A stretch of DNA of 64,000 nucleotides from Flaviflexus ciconiae. Its GTDB lineage: Bacteria; Actinomycetota; Actinomycetes; Actinomycetales; Actinomycetaceae. Below, one piece after another: positions 8,398 to 17,513 of this stretch; position 1 is the stretch's first letter, and each line of letters opens with the position of its first letter. The stretch spans positions 1,612,001 to 1,676,000 of the forward strand of contig NZ_CP034593.1 of the NCBI RefSeq assembly GCF_003971195.1. The letters are read 5' to 3'. Below the pieces are notes generated by a model. The model had not been told where the DNA came from. It worked only from the letters and a program-made list of their open reading frames with translations, and searched no databases. The position numbers and the translations under genes were made by a program.

Positions 8398-8545
8398 TCT
8401 GTCCGCATCTTTGCGTTTCCCGTTCAGCTGTGGTGGTCTGTTTAGATTCGTTGACCTGTTTCAATTTGTTGGCCAGCTCAGGTCTTGCAGCCTGTTCTGA
8501 CTTCGTGGCCGGTTGTGATCTTTGGTGTTTGGTATTTCGGGAGAG

Positions 8546-8582
8546 GCGGGCCGGCACGCACGGAGTGATCGTGTCGGCCCGC
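8546..8582 (-). terminator. terminator after nagB
   Basis: GCGGGCCGGCACG at 8546-8558 pairs with 8570-8582 over 13 positions including one G-T wobble, with an 11-base loop, starting seven bases after the nagB stop. The minus-strand tail is CTCTCCC rather than a U-run. It ends the sialic-acid operon. Confidence 0.7.
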
Positions 8583-8589
8583 GGTCTCC

Positions 8590-9348
8590 TTAGAGCTGTT
8601 CGAGCGTACGGTAGTAGTCGAGCAGTTCGAGGCGGGAGGCGGCCGCCTCGTCGATGTAGACGGTGACATCAACGTGGTGCTGCAACACGGTGGCGGGCCA
8701 GAGTTGGCTGACCGCGCCTTCGATGAGTTGCTCGACTGCTTCCGCCTTATCGGTCCCGAAGGCCAGGAGCACGATCTTCTTTGCCGACATGATGGTGCCG
8801 AGCCCCTGGGTGACGCAGAAGGTCGGGACACGATCCATATCGTTGTCGAAGAAGCGAGCGTTAGCCTCGCGGGTGGAGGCGGTCAGGACATCCACGTGGG
8901 TCCTGGAGGCGAGACCACCGCCCGGTTCGTTGAAGCCGATGTGGCCGTTGCGACCGAGTCCGAGAATCTGAATGTCAACGCCGGGGGCGATTGCCGCATC
9001 GTATTCCTTGGCGGCTACCTTCGGGTCTTCGGCTCCACCGTCGGGCGTGTGGAGGTCTGCTTCGAAGAGGCCCACTCCCCCATCTTTAACAAGTTCGGTG
9101 TGGAGCACGTTGAAGTAGCGTTCGGGATGATCTGCGGGGATGCCAACGTATTCGTCGAGCGCCCACGCCGAGCTTCCCGCCATGGAGAAGTCTCCCGCGG
9201 CGTGAGCTTCCCGCAGGGCCTTGTACAGCCCGAGGGGCGTTGAGCCCGTTGCGACGCCAAGCCTCATGCCGGGCGTATAACCGTCGATGATTTGCTGAGC
9301 TGCGATCTTCGACAGCTCCTCGGCGTTCTCGCGAATAATGATCCGCAT
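8590..9348 (-). CDS. nagB: glucosamine-6-phosphate deaminase
   Basis: 252 residues, the typical length. It converts glucosamine-6-P to fructose-6-P and ammonia, the last step of the amino-sugar route. Family motifs seen are VATGSTPLGLYKAL, the active-site segment ALDEYVGIP, and LGLGRNGHIGFNEPGG. The gene begins three bases after the nanE stop, so it is in the nan operon, and it is followed by a hairpin terminator. Confidence 0.95.
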   Translation of the reverse strand: MRIIIRENAEELSKIAAQQIIDGYTPGMRLGVATGSTPLGLYKALREAHAAGDFSMAGSSAWALDEYVGIPADHPERYFNVLHTELVKDGGVGLFEADLHTPDGGAEDPKVAAKEYDAAIAPGVDIQILGLGRNGHIGFNEPGGGLASRTHVDVLTASTREANARFFDNDMDRVPTFCVTQGLGTIMSAKKIVLLAFGTDKAEAVEQLIEGAVSQLWPATVLQHHVDVTVYIDEAAASRLELLDYYRTLEQL

Positions 9349-9351
9349 GTA

Positions 9352-10023
9352 CTACTCCTTGCCAGTTTCCAGTGCCTGGACAAACCAGGATGTGATCGAT
9401 GTTGGGTGGGTGATTCCCGTGCCGACAACCACCGACCACGCACCGGCATCGAGCGCGGAGCGAGCCTGGTCGGGAGTGTGGACCCGGCCCTCACACAGTA
9501 CCGGTCGATCGAACTGCTCGACCATCTGACGGAGCAATTCCAGGTCAGGTCCCGCTGTCTTTTCCCTCTCACCCGTGTACCCGGACAGGGTTGTGGAGAG
9601 AATGTCGGAGCCGGCCTCGTAGGCCATCTCGGCATCGCCAATCGAGCCGCAATCCGCCATGACCACAATGCCTTCATCGTGCAGGGCAGCAACGGTTTCC
9701 GCGTATGTCCTACCGTCGGGGCGGGGCCGGCGGGTGGCGTCGATGGCGACGATATCAGCCCCCGCCATCGAGCATGCACGGGCGTGGCGGAGGGTCGGGG
9801 TGATGTACACACCCTCGGAGCCCTCTTTCCACAGGCCGATAATGGGGACCGATACCTGGCCTTTGATGGCGGAGATGTCGGCAAGCCCCTGGCAGCGGAT
9901 AGCTGCTGCGCCGCCGAGTTCGGCGGCCAAAGCGATCTGTGCCATGGTGCGCGGATCCCTCATCGGCTCGCCCGGATATGCCTGGACGGAGACGACCAGA
10001 CGGTTCTTCATTGATTCAAGCAT
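9352..10023 (-). CDS. nanE: N-acetylmannosamine-6-phosphate 2-epimerase
   Basis: 223 residues from ATG 10023. It turns ManNAc-6-P into GlcNAc-6-P for NagA. The TIM-barrel NanE hallmarks are VVSVQAYPGEPMRDP at the N-terminus, GLWKEG, and DIVAIDATRRPRPDG with the catalytic lysine/acid region. The start overlaps the nanK stop by eight bases with GAAGG upstream; ATG 10011 is an alternative. It is diagnostic for sialic-acid use. Confidence 0.93.
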   Translation of the reverse strand: MLESMKNRLVVSVQAYPGEPMRDPRTMAQIALAAELGGAAAIRCQGLADISAIKGQVSVPIIGLWKEGSEGVYITPTLRHARACSMAGADIVAIDATRRPRPDGRTYAETVAALHDEGIVVMADCGSIGDAEMAYEAGSDILSTTLSGYTGEREKTAGPDLELLRQMVEQFDRPVLCEGRVHTPDQARSALDAGAWSVVVGTGITHPTSITSWFVQALETGKE

Positions 10024-10900
10024 TCTTGACCTTCGCGTAGGCTGCCGCACCAATCAGGGGAGCTTCATCACCGAGCTCACCTTTCACCAGCGGCGTCTTG
10101 TTCACGGGGTCCATGATGGCGGCGGCGAAGCCACAGCGCAGAGCCTGCCACCATGGATCTACCGCTCGACTCACGGATCCCGTGACAACAATGATCCCAG
10201 GATCAAGGGCGTTCGTCAGCGAGCCGATGACTTCACCGAGGGCAAATCCGCCGTCATGCAGGACCTTGAGGGCCGGGCTCTTCCTATCGATGGCCTCCTG
10301 GTCCATTTCCGGACCGGACCGATGTTCGCCGGTTGCCCGCTCATAGGCCGCCGCCATGCCGCTGCCCGAGGCAATGGCCTCAATGTGGCCGAAGCGGCCG
10401 CACGAGCATTCAATGTTTGCGGCTGCGCCGTGGCTGATGTGGCCAACGTGGCCAGCCACTCCGTGCTCACCGATCATGGGCTTGCCGTCCACGACGAAGG
10501 CCCCACCGATGCCGGTGCCTACCGCGACCGTGAGGGACGATGGGTAGCCTTTGGCAACCCCGTAGGTGGCCTCTCCCACGCCGTGGGCGTGCACGTCCCC
10601 GAGGGCCGTAACGGGCACATCAAGGGCGGTGCCGAGCTCGGCGGCTATGTTGGTTCCCGCCCAGTTCGGGATGAGGTCGGTTGCCGAGGTGACGACACCG
10701 TCGACAATGACTCCGGCAGAGGCCACGGCGACATCCGTGACGCCGTCGTAGCTCTGCGCGAGCCGGATGATGGCCGGCATGATCTCGTCTTCACCGGGGC
10801 CGGGTGCCGTCTCAATAGACTGCATTTCAGTGACGGCTCCGCCGTCGACAAGCCCCGCCCGGATCTTTGTTCCGCCGATATCGATCGACAGAGTGCTCAT
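10016..10900 (-). CDS. nanK: ROK-family kinase, likely N-acetylmannosamine kinase
   Basis: 294 residues from ATG 10900. It is expected to phosphorylate ManNAc with ATP. The phosphate-binding motif SIDIGGTKIRAGLVDGG opens the protein and a second glycine-rich segment, VAVGTGIGGAFV, follows. The ROK zinc motif appears as CSCGRFGHIEA, with histidine at the usual third cysteine position, so metal ligation may differ. The start overlaps the nanA stop (ATGA). A glucokinase-type role is possible from sequence alone, but position between nanA and nanE argues for NanK. Confidence 0.85.
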   Translation of the reverse strand: MSTLSIDIGGTKIRAGLVDGGAVTEMQSIETAPGPGEDEIMPAIIRLAQSYDGVTDVAVASAGVIVDGVVTSATDLIPNWAGTNIAAELGTALDVPVTALGDVHAHGVGEATYGVAKGYPSSLTVAVGTGIGGAFVVDGKPMIGEHGVAGHVGHISHGAAANIECSCGRFGHIEAIASGSGMAAAYERATGEHRSGPEMDQEAIDRKSPALKVLHDGGFALGEVIGSLTNALDPGIIVVTGSVSRAVDPWWQALRCGFAAAIMDPVNKTPLVKGELGDEAPLIGAAAYAKVKNA

Positions 10901-11823
10901 GATGCTTGCAGTCCGTTCCGGTCGAGGATCTCCGCAACGGCATCGATCTCGGCCCCCGCGAGCCTGCGAACAGGCTCCGGCATCTGGTTCGTCTCGATAA
11001 CACCGAGCAGATTCAGTGCCGTCTTGAATGCGCCCACGCCCGCGCCGTAGCCGACGAGGTTCTGGGCTGCCCCAACGATGGTCATGAGGTCGGCGAGACG
11101 ATCCTGTTCGGCGCGTACCGCGTTCCAGTCGCCCGCCTGGTAGGCATTCCACTGCCGCACATAGCCGGCCGGGTCGACGTTGCCGAGACCCGGGACAGAG
11201 CCGTCCGCACCGGACATGTACGCGCCGTCGACAACCACCTCGTGGCCGGTGAGCAGCGACATCTTGTTCGTGGCCTTGCGGTTTGCGAGCGTGAGGGCAC
11301 GGAAGGACACGTCGTCACCGGAGGAGTCCTTGACCCCTTGGATCACGCCGTCTTCGGCAAGGCGGAGAAGCAGTGCCGGGGGCAGCTTGACGCCGTTGAC
11401 GCAGACCGGGATGTCGTACGCAAAGATCGGCAGGTCAGTTGCCCTGCGCAGCGCGCGGAAGTGCTCCTCGACCTGGTCGACGCCACCAAGCGCGTAGAAC
11501 GGTGCGGTTGCGACGATCGCGTCGGCTCCGAGCTTCTCTGCTACGCGGACGTGCTGGAGGACGCGGGCGTACTGGGTGTCGATAACACCCGCGAGGACCG
11601 GGACGCGGCCGGCGGTGATGCGGATAGCGGATTCGAGGATCTGCTCGCGTTCCGCATCGGCGGTGAAGGCTGCTTCACCCGAGGAGCCAAGAATGAACAG
11701 GCCGTGCACGCCCGCTTCGAGCATCCGGTTGATGTTGCGCTCCGAAGACGCCTCATCGTAGCGACGGTCCTCGGTGAGGGGTGTGATAACCGGAGGTACG
11801 ACACCGGTGATGGTAGATGACAT
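10897..11823 (-). CDS. nanA: DHDPS/N-acetylneuraminate lyase family aldolase, likely NanA
   Basis: 308 residues from ATG 11823, preceded by AAGGAAAG. The class I aldolase features are LGSSGEAAFTADERE-like N-terminal substrate loop (GSSGEAAFT), Tyr in FAYDIPVCVN, and the Schiff-base lysine in GVKDSSGD. Lyases of this family split Neu5Ac into ManNAc and pyruvate, while relatives make dihydrodipicolinate or cleave other keto acids. The motifs do not decide the substrate; the operon with nanK, nanE and nagB does. It is ten bases after the upstream ATPase gene and coupled to nanK. Confidence 0.82.
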   Translation of the reverse strand: MSSTITGVVPPVITPLTEDRRYDEASSERNINRMLEAGVHGLFILGSSGEAAFTADAEREQILESAIRITAGRVPVLAGVIDTQYARVLQHVRVAEKLGADAIVATAPFYALGGVDQVEEHFRALRRATDLPIFAYDIPVCVNGVKLPPALLLRLAEDGVIQGVKDSSGDDVSFRALTLANRKATNKMSLLTGHEVVVDGAYMSGADGSVPGLGNVDPAGYVRQWNAYQAGDWNAVRAEQDRLADLMTIVGAAQNLVGYGAGVGAFKTALNLLGVIETNQMPEPVRRLAGAEIDAVAEILDRNGLQAS

Positions 11824-11833
11824 GTCACTTTCC

Positions 11834-12640
11834 TTAGGAAGCGGGGTGCAGCAGGGAGGGCGCTGCGCCGAGAAGGGTCTTGGTGTAGGAGTGTTGCGGG
11901 TTGGCGAGAACGTCGGAGGCTGGGCCTTCTTCGACGACCTTGCCGGCATTCATGACCGCAATGCGGTCGGAGATGTATCGGACGGTTTGGATGTCGTGCG
12001 AAATGAAGACCATGCCGAGGCCCAGCTCGGCCTTAAGGTCCGCCAGCAGGTTGAGGATCTGGGCACGGACGGAGACGTCGAGAGCCGACGTCGGTTCGTC
12101 CGCGATGATCGCATCGGGTTTGATGGCGAGGGCGCGGGCGATAGCGACGCGCTGACGCTGACCGCCGGACAGCTGGCCCGGAAGAGCATCCATGACGGAG
12201 TCGGGCAGGCCAACCATGGAGATCAGGTCACGGACCCTTGCCTCCCGATCTCCCTTCGTTCCGACCTTGTGGACGCGGAGCGGGTCAATGAGCTGTTCCT
12301 TGACGACCATGCGTGCGTTCAGTGCTGTGGCGGGGTCCTGGAAGACAACGGAGACGACGCGGCCAATCCTGCGGCGCTGGGCGGCGGACCGCTTCGTCAC
12401 CTCCTCGCCCTTGAAGAACACGCTTCCCGCGGTGGGCAGCTGGAGGCCGCACATGACGTTCGCCGTTGTGGACTTGCCACAGCCGGACTCGCCGACAATA
12501 CCGAGGGTCTGGCCGGACACGACCGACATGTCAACACCTGCGACGGCGTGGACCTTGTTCGGATTGAACAGGGAACCGGTGCGGGTCTTGAACGTGACGT
12601 GCACGTCCTTGAGCTCAATGATGGGGTTCTGCTCAGGCAT
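11834..12640 (-). CDS. ABC transporter ATP-binding protein (DppF/OppF-like)
   Basis: 268 residues. It is the second ATPase of the peptide-family importer. Walker A is GIVGESGCGKSTTA, signature LSGGQRQRVAIARAL, Walker B AIIADEPTSALD and switch histidine in VFISHDIQTV. The first bases overlap the stop of the fused permease-ATPase gene by one base (TAATG). With the fused protein it would form the nucleotide-binding pair on the cytoplasmic face. The substrate is inferred as sialic acid from the downstream nan genes. Confidence 0.93.
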   Translation of the reverse strand: MPEQNPIIELKDVHVTFKTRTGSLFNPNKVHAVAGVDMSVVSGQTLGIVGESGCGKSTTANVMCGLQLPTAGSVFFKGEEVTKRSAAQRRRIGRVVSVVFQDPATALNARMVVKEQLIDPLRVHKVGTKGDREARVRDLISMVGLPDSVMDALPGQLSGGQRQRVAIARALAIKPDAIIADEPTSALDVSVRAQILNLLADLKAELGLGMVFISHDIQTVRYISDRIAVMNAGKVVEEGPASDVLANPQHSYTKTLLGAAPSLLHPAS

Positions 12641-14760
12641 TACTTTTCACCTTCTCCTAGCTCGTCCCTACGCTCGTCATCAGTGCCGTAGGCGGCGGGC
12701 CTCATGGCTTCCTCCGCGAGCATCGACTGGTCCTTTCCATCCTCGCGTTCGAGAACGGCGGTTGCGGCGGCTGCGTGCTTCGCGCCTTCCGGAAGTGCGG
12801 CGTAGTAGTGGTCCGTTCCGGGCACCTGGGTGCGGACCGGCTTGATGTCCAAGCCAACGTCCGGGTGGGAGGAACGGGGTGCGAAGCGGTCGCCCGCCGG
12901 GAAGTCCTTCGGGGACGGAACCGTACCGGGCACCTGGTGGAGGCGGCCCTTGCCGGATTCGATCGAGAGGACGGAACCGAGGAGTCCGCGGGTGTACTCG
13001 TGGATCGGGTTCGTGAGAAGCTCCGAAGTCGGGGCCTGCTCAACAACCTGGCCGGCGTACATGACCGTGATCGAGTGCGCCACCTCGGCAACGAGTGCCA
13101 GGTCATGCGACACGAACACCATGGCGAAGCCAAGCTTGTTGCGAAGCTCGTTCAGCAACTCGATGACCTGCTTCTGGACGGTGACGTCCAGGGCAGTGGT
13201 CGGCTCGTCCGCAATGATGAGCTTCGGGTCGCGGGTCAGTGCCATGGCGATGAGGACGCGCTGGCGCTGGCCACCGGACAGTTCGTGGGGGTACGACTCG
13301 AGGGTGCGCTTCGGGTCGAGGCCCACAAGCTCGAGAAGTTCCTCCGCCGTGCGGGTGCCGCCGCGCTTCGTCATCTGCTTCATCTGAGCGGAGATCAGCA
13401 TCGCCGGGTTGAGGGACGACAGGGCGTCCTGGTAGATCATGGCAAGCTCGTGGCCGAGCAGCGACTGACGTTCCTTCGCCGGCATGGCAAGCAGGTCGCG
13501 GCCCTGGTAGAGGATCTCGCCCGACAGCTGAGCCCGTTCATCTATCAGGCCCATGATCGTCAGCGCGGTGATCGACTTACCACAGCCGGATTCACCAACA
13601 AGACCCATGGTTTCGCCCGAGTGGACGGTGAAGGACACGTTGTCGACAACGGCGACGTCGCCGTGGCGCGGGAACCTGATCGACAGGTTCTTCACCTCGA
13701 GGAGCGGCTGACCTTCGGCCTTCTTGATGAAGCGGTCGGATCGGTCGGCCTCGACAGCATGGAGGGCATCCAGTCGGGCCTGGAGGGAATCCTTCTGCGC
13801 TTCGTGGGCTGCGACGGGGTCGATGAGGAGGCGGTCTGCTTCGCGCTCAACATCGGAGCGGGGCTTGTCCTGGATGGCGCCCTTGGGGGCGGCAACCATG
13901 GCATCGGTGATGCCCTCGGACAGGATGTTGAGGCAGAGGACCGTGATCATGATGGCGATGCCCGGGAAGAGGGCCTGCCACCACTCGCCACGGAGAACAC
14001 CGGGCTGTGCGGCCGAGAGGACGTTACCCCACGTGGGAACCATTGTTTCCTGAAGCCCGGCACCAATGAAGGTAAGGGACGCTTCGAGGATGATCGCATC
14101 GGCAACGAGGACGGTTGCGAACACGAGGACCGGGGCCGCGGTGTTGCGGACGACGTGGCGGATCAGGATCCAAGGTGCACGTGCACCGGAAACGACAACC
14201 GCGTTGACGTAGTCCTCACCGTAGGCGCTCATGACGTTCGCGCGAACGATACGGGTGAGCTGCGGGGTGTAAACGAAGGCAATGGCGGCAACGATGACGT
14301 AGGTCAGGCGCTCCGGGTGCGCCGGGTCCTGGAAGACAACGACGGTAACGGCGACGAGGGCGATGCCGGGGATGGACATGATGACGTCCATGACCCTCAT
14401 GATGACCTCGGACAGCCACTTGCGGACAACGGCGGCAATCGAACCGATAATTGCACCGGCGAGCAGAGCTACCAGGGTGGAGAACAGGCCAACGAGAAGG
14501 GAGGCGCGGCCACCGTAGAGCAGGCGGGACAGGACGTCACGGCCCACGTGGTCGGTTCCGAAGAGATGCTCGGCACTCGGCGGCTGTGCCTTGTAGAAGA
14601 CTTCTTCCGGCGGGTGCGGGGCCAGCAAGGGCGCAAATATCGCGCTCAGCGCAACGAGGATGAGGACAATGATCGCAATGCGCGATCCCCAGTTCATCCG
14701 GGAGAAGCCGCGCAGCTTGATGCCGGGCTTCGACAGCTTATTCGTCAGGTTTTTACGCAT
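12640..14760 (-). CDS. ABC transporter permease-ATPase fusion (DppC-DppD type)
   Basis: 706 residues, about twice the size of either component. Residues 1-300 are a DppC-like permease with several membrane segments and the motif GTDHVGRDVLSRLLYGG. After a charged linker, about 300-350, residues 350-640 are an OppD-like ATPase: Walker A GLVGESGCGKSITA, signature LSGGQRQRVLIAMAL, Walker B LIIADEPTTALD. The tail carries the usual OppD C-terminal region. The reading frame is continuous, so this is a real fusion and not two genes. It lies three bases after the upstream permease. Fusing the subunits fixes a 1:1 stoichiometry. Confidence 0.92.
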   Translation of the reverse strand: MRKNLTNKLSKPGIKLRGFSRMNWGSRIAIIVLILVALSAIFAPLLAPHPPEEVFYKAQPPSAEHLFGTDHVGRDVLSRLLYGGRASLLVGLFSTLVALLAGAIIGSIAAVVRKWLSEVIMRVMDVIMSIPGIALVAVTVVVFQDPAHPERLTYVIVAAIAFVYTPQLTRIVRANVMSAYGEDYVNAVVVSGARAPWILIRHVVRNTAAPVLVFATVLVADAIILEASLTFIGAGLQETMVPTWGNVLSAAQPGVLRGEWWQALFPGIAIMITVLCLNILSEGITDAMVAAPKGAIQDKPRSDVEREADRLLIDPVAAHEAQKDSLQARLDALHAVEADRSDRFIKKAEGQPLLEVKNLSIRFPRHGDVAVVDNVSFTVHSGETMGLVGESGCGKSITALTIMGLIDERAQLSGEILYQGRDLLAMPAKERQSLLGHELAMIYQDALSSLNPAMLISAQMKQMTKRGGTRTAEELLELVGLDPKRTLESYPHELSGGQRQRVLIAMALTRDPKLIIADEPTTALDVTVQKQVIELLNELRNKLGFAMVFVSHDLALVAEVAHSITVMYAGQVVEQAPTSELLTNPIHEYTRGLLGSVLSIESGKGRLHQVPGTVPSPKDFPAGDRFAPRSSHPDVGLDIKPVRTQVPGTDHYYAALPEGAKHAAAATAVLEREDGKDQSMLAEEAMRPAAYGTDDERRDELGEGEK

Positions 14761-14763
14761 GGG

Positions 14764-15714
14764 TTACACCGCCCTAATCCGGGGATTGATGAGGACATAG
14801 AGGACGTCGACGACGATGTTCACGATGATGAAGGCAACGGCGACGACGAGGGTTGCACCCTGGACGACCATGACCCAGTTGTTCGTGATCCCGTCGATAA
14901 GAACGCGTCCCATGCCGTTGATCGAGAAGATAATTTCAATGACGACCGCGCCACCCATGAGGTAGCCGACTCGCAGGCCAAGAACCGTGACGGGCGTGAT
15001 CAGCGCGTTGCGCAGGACGTTGCGGCCAACGACGACGGGCTTGGGGATGCCGGCACCGAGTGCGGTACGGACATAGTCGCGGTCCAGTTCCTCAACCATG
15101 GAGGTACGGACAACGCGGGTCATCTGGCCAATGACGGGGACGGCGAGCGCAAGGGCCGGGAGCAGCATGCGCAGGAGCCATCCGCCAGGGTCCTCGGAGA
15201 AGGCCGGCAGGGCACCGGATACGGGAAGGATTCCCATGAAGATGAGGACCAGCATGATGGCAAGCCAGAAAGACGGGGTTGCGAGGCAGGCAACCGATAC
15301 GACGCGGATGACCTGGTCAACCCATTTGTCGCGGTAGATGGCGGCGAGAACGCCGAGGGGGAACGCCACGATCACGGCGAGGAAAAGGCCGAAGAACGTG
15401 AGTCCAAGAGTGGTGGGGAGCGCGGCAAAGACCTTGTCGGAAACGAGGTTGCCGGTGCCGACACCGTAGGTGCCGAGGTCGCCTTGAACCATACCGACGA
15501 GATAGTTCCAGTACTGGACGATCAGCGGGTCGTACAGTCCGTTCTCGATGCGGTAGTTTTCGAGCTGCTCGGGCGTTGCGTTTTCTCCGAAGGCCACATA
15601 TGCGGGGTCGATCGGCGAGAGCGCCATGATGAAGAAGACGAGAAGCGTTACACCCAGCACCATGAGCGGGAGGGCTAGGAGTCTTCGTCCAATGAGCCGA
15701 ATAAGGTTGTTCAC
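14764..15714 (-). CDS. ABC transporter permease (DppB/OppB-like)
   Basis: 316 residues from GTG 15714, with AAAGG eight bases upstream; a longer frame to 15759 lacks a site. It is the first integral membrane subunit, with about six helices. Typical DppB features are the N-terminal RRLLALPLMVLGVTLLVFF segment, the sentence-like loop ATPEQLENYRIENGLYDPL, and a late EAA-type region with GMGRVLIDGI. It pairs with the fused permease half encoded next. Confidence 0.92.
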   Translation of the reverse strand: MNNLIRLIGRRLLALPLMVLGVTLLVFFIMALSPIDPAYVAFGENATPEQLENYRIENGLYDPLIVQYWNYLVGMVQGDLGTYGVGTGNLVSDKVFAALPTTLGLTFFGLFLAVIVAFPLGVLAAIYRDKWVDQVIRVVSVACLATPSFWLAIMLVLIFMGILPVSGALPAFSEDPGGWLLRMLLPALALAVPVIGQMTRVVRTSMVEELDRDYVRTALGAGIPKPVVVGRNVLRNALITPVTVLGLRVGYLMGGAVVIEIIFSINGMGRVLIDGITNNWVMVVQGATLVVAVAFIIVNIVVDVLYVLINPRIRAV

Positions 15715-15759
15715 AGCATTGTGCCTTTGCTTTTCTGGGCTTTCTGGAGGGCATGACAA

Positions 15760-15798
15760 AGGAGGGGCGAGTCAACCGGGGGTCGTCTCACCCCTCCT
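15760..15798 (-). terminator. hairpin between the binding-protein gene and the permease gene
   Basis: On the minus strand a 12-position stem with one G-T wobble and a 15-base loop; the outer eight base pairs (15760-15767 with 15791-15798) are perfect. It lies 50 bases after the binding-protein stop within one operon. Such hairpins usually stabilise binding-protein mRNA or attenuate the downstream genes, giving more binding protein than membrane subunits. Confidence 0.65.
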
Positions 15799-15847
15799 AT
15801 GTCGATGGAGTATGCCGCGGAAAGTAGGTACCGCGACCGGATGCGTA

Positions 15848-17455
15848 CTACTTGGTGGTCACGCCGACCAGCTCGATACCGGTCGTGGCAATGGGCTCGA
15901 CTCCCTCAAGCTCATCGGCGTTGTAGGCGGTGATCATGGTGCGGTGGAACAGCGGGTAGATCGGGACCTCGCGGGAGATCAGATCCTGGGCTTCGTTCCA
16001 CTTCTCCTGCTGCTCGTCGCCGGAAAGCTGGACCGCGTCAAGGACGAGGGTCTGCAGCTCTTCGAAGGACTCCATGTCGGACTCCTGCCAGAAGGAACGC
16101 TGCGTGGTCCAGATGTTGTCACCGAACCACCAGTTGATGAGGAGGGCCGGGTCCTGACCAAAGACCGACGGGTCACCGGGGGCAAGAGCAACGTCAAACG
16201 TCGGGTCATCAACGTCGAGGTTGTTCGAGTAGAGCGATGCAGACGCCTCGGCCTGGACGCTGACGGTAATGCCAACGGCCTCAAGGTCGGTACGGATCTG
16301 CGGGGAAAGGTTCTCGATCCAGGGGTGGTCGGTCGTCAGAAGCGTGATCGACAGATCCTCGGCTCCGGCCTCGGCAAGGAGCTCACGCGCCTTCTCCGGG
16401 TCGTAGTCGAACTGGACCTCAGCCTCGTTGTAGTTCGGGTGCGACTCGGGCAGGAAGGAAGTCGCGGGGACAGCCTTGCCCGACATGGCGTTCGCAACGA
16501 GCTTCTCGGTGTCAATCGCGTAGAAGAATGCCTGGCGGACCAGCGGGTCATCGAACGGAGCCTTGCTCGTGTTGAAGAGCATGAACGGCAGGTTGAAGCC
16601 GGGCTTCTCTTCGACGGTCAGGCCGGCGCTCTCGAGGAGCTCAACGTTCTCAGCGGGAACGTTCTCCATGACCTGGATGGTGCCGTCCTGTGCGGCGGTG
16701 GTGCGAGCGGTGTCGTCCTTGAGGACCGACCAAACCATGCGTTCGCCACCGGCCGGGTATGCGCCGTTGTAGTGCTCGTTCGGAACTGCGATGACCTCGG
16801 TGTCCGAGATCGTCTCGTACTTCCAGGGGCCCGAACCAATCGGCATTGAGGTCAGATCCTCATCCGTTGCATCGGCGGGAACGATCTTGACGACCGCGAT
16901 ACGCTCCTTGACGAGCGAGAACGGGTACTTGGTGGTGATGGTGACCGTCTGGTCATCCTTCGCCTCGACCGACTCGATGAAGTCCAGCATCGTGGCGTAA
17001 ATGTTGCCCTCGGCGGTCGAACGCTCAAACGAGGTTACGACATCCTCGGACGTAATGTCGGTGCCGTCAGAGAACTTAGCACCATCGCGGAGAGTCACCT
17101 CGTACTCGGTGTCAGACACCTCGACGAGCCCCTCATCGGCCGCGAGGGCAGCATAGGTCGTGTAGTCCTCCATGTGGAACTCGTACAGGCCCTCGACAAC
17201 ATGCCAGTTGGTGCCCATCGCGAGTGCCGATGACGTGTTCGACGGGTGGTAGTTGGTGGTTTCGTAAGCCACGCCAACCGTGATGTCGCCCGAGGGGGCG
17301 CCGTCACCACCGGTGTCGCCACCGTTGTCGGATGTGTCGTTCGAACCGTTTGTATCTTCGGTGGGATCGTCGCCACCCCCGCCACCACAGGCGGAAAGAC
17401 CAAGCGCAAGTGCTGCGGTCAGGGCAACGAGGCTCTTGCCGCGTGCTCTTTTCAT
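15848..17455 (-). CDS. ABC transporter substrate-binding lipoprotein (SBP family 5), likely sialic-acid binding
   Basis: 535 residues. The N-terminus is a lipoprotein signal peptide, MKRARGKSLVALTAAL with lipobox LSAC near residue 23, followed by a Gly/Asp/Asn/Thr-rich linker. The mature domain is a DppA/OppA-type family 5 binding protein (GVAYETTNYHP, then VTLRDGAKFSDGTDITSEDV). It would capture the ligand outside the membrane. Family 5 proteins bind peptides, nickel or sugars; sialic acid is inferred because nanA, nanK and nanE follow in the same operon, as in the Sat-type transporter. GGAGAGGAAT precedes the ATG. Confidence 0.88.
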   Translation of the reverse strand: MKRARGKSLVALTAALALGLSACGGGGGDDPTEDTNGSNDTSDNGGDTGGDGAPSGDITVGVAYETTNYHPSNTSSALAMGTNWHVVEGLYEFHMEDYTTYAALAADEGLVEVSDTEYEVTLRDGAKFSDGTDITSEDVVTSFERSTAEGNIYATMLDFIESVEAKDDQTVTITTKYPFSLVKERIAVVKIVPADATDEDLTSMPIGSGPWKYETISDTEVIAVPNEHYNGAYPAGGERMVWSVLKDDTARTTAAQDGTIQVMENVPAENVELLESAGLTVEEKPGFNLPFMLFNTSKAPFDDPLVRQAFFYAIDTEKLVANAMSGKAVPATSFLPESHPNYNEAEVQFDYDPEKARELLAEAGAEDLSITLLTTDHPWIENLSPQIRTDLEAVGITVSVQAEASASLYSNNLDVDDPTFDVALAPGDPSVFGQDPALLINWWFGDNIWTTQRSFWQESDMESFEELQTLVLDAVQLSGDEQQEKWNEAQDLISREVPIYPLFHRTMITAYNADELEGVEPIATTGIELVGVTTK

Positions 17456-17513
17456 AACTGATTCCTCTCCGTTGAGAATTCGTCAGACGTCTGTTCAGCG
17501 ATCTGATGACAAT

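Noticed and set aside
14700..14760. Two separate genes for the permease and ATPase
   Set aside because: The frame is continuous across the linker, with no internal stop and no strong internal start site at the domain border.
12775..15678. 967-codon open frame on the plus strand
   Set aside because: Antisense to the permease and fused permease-ATPase genes. Its composition (Asp/Gly/Arg-rich without domains) is typical of a GC-bias shadow frame.
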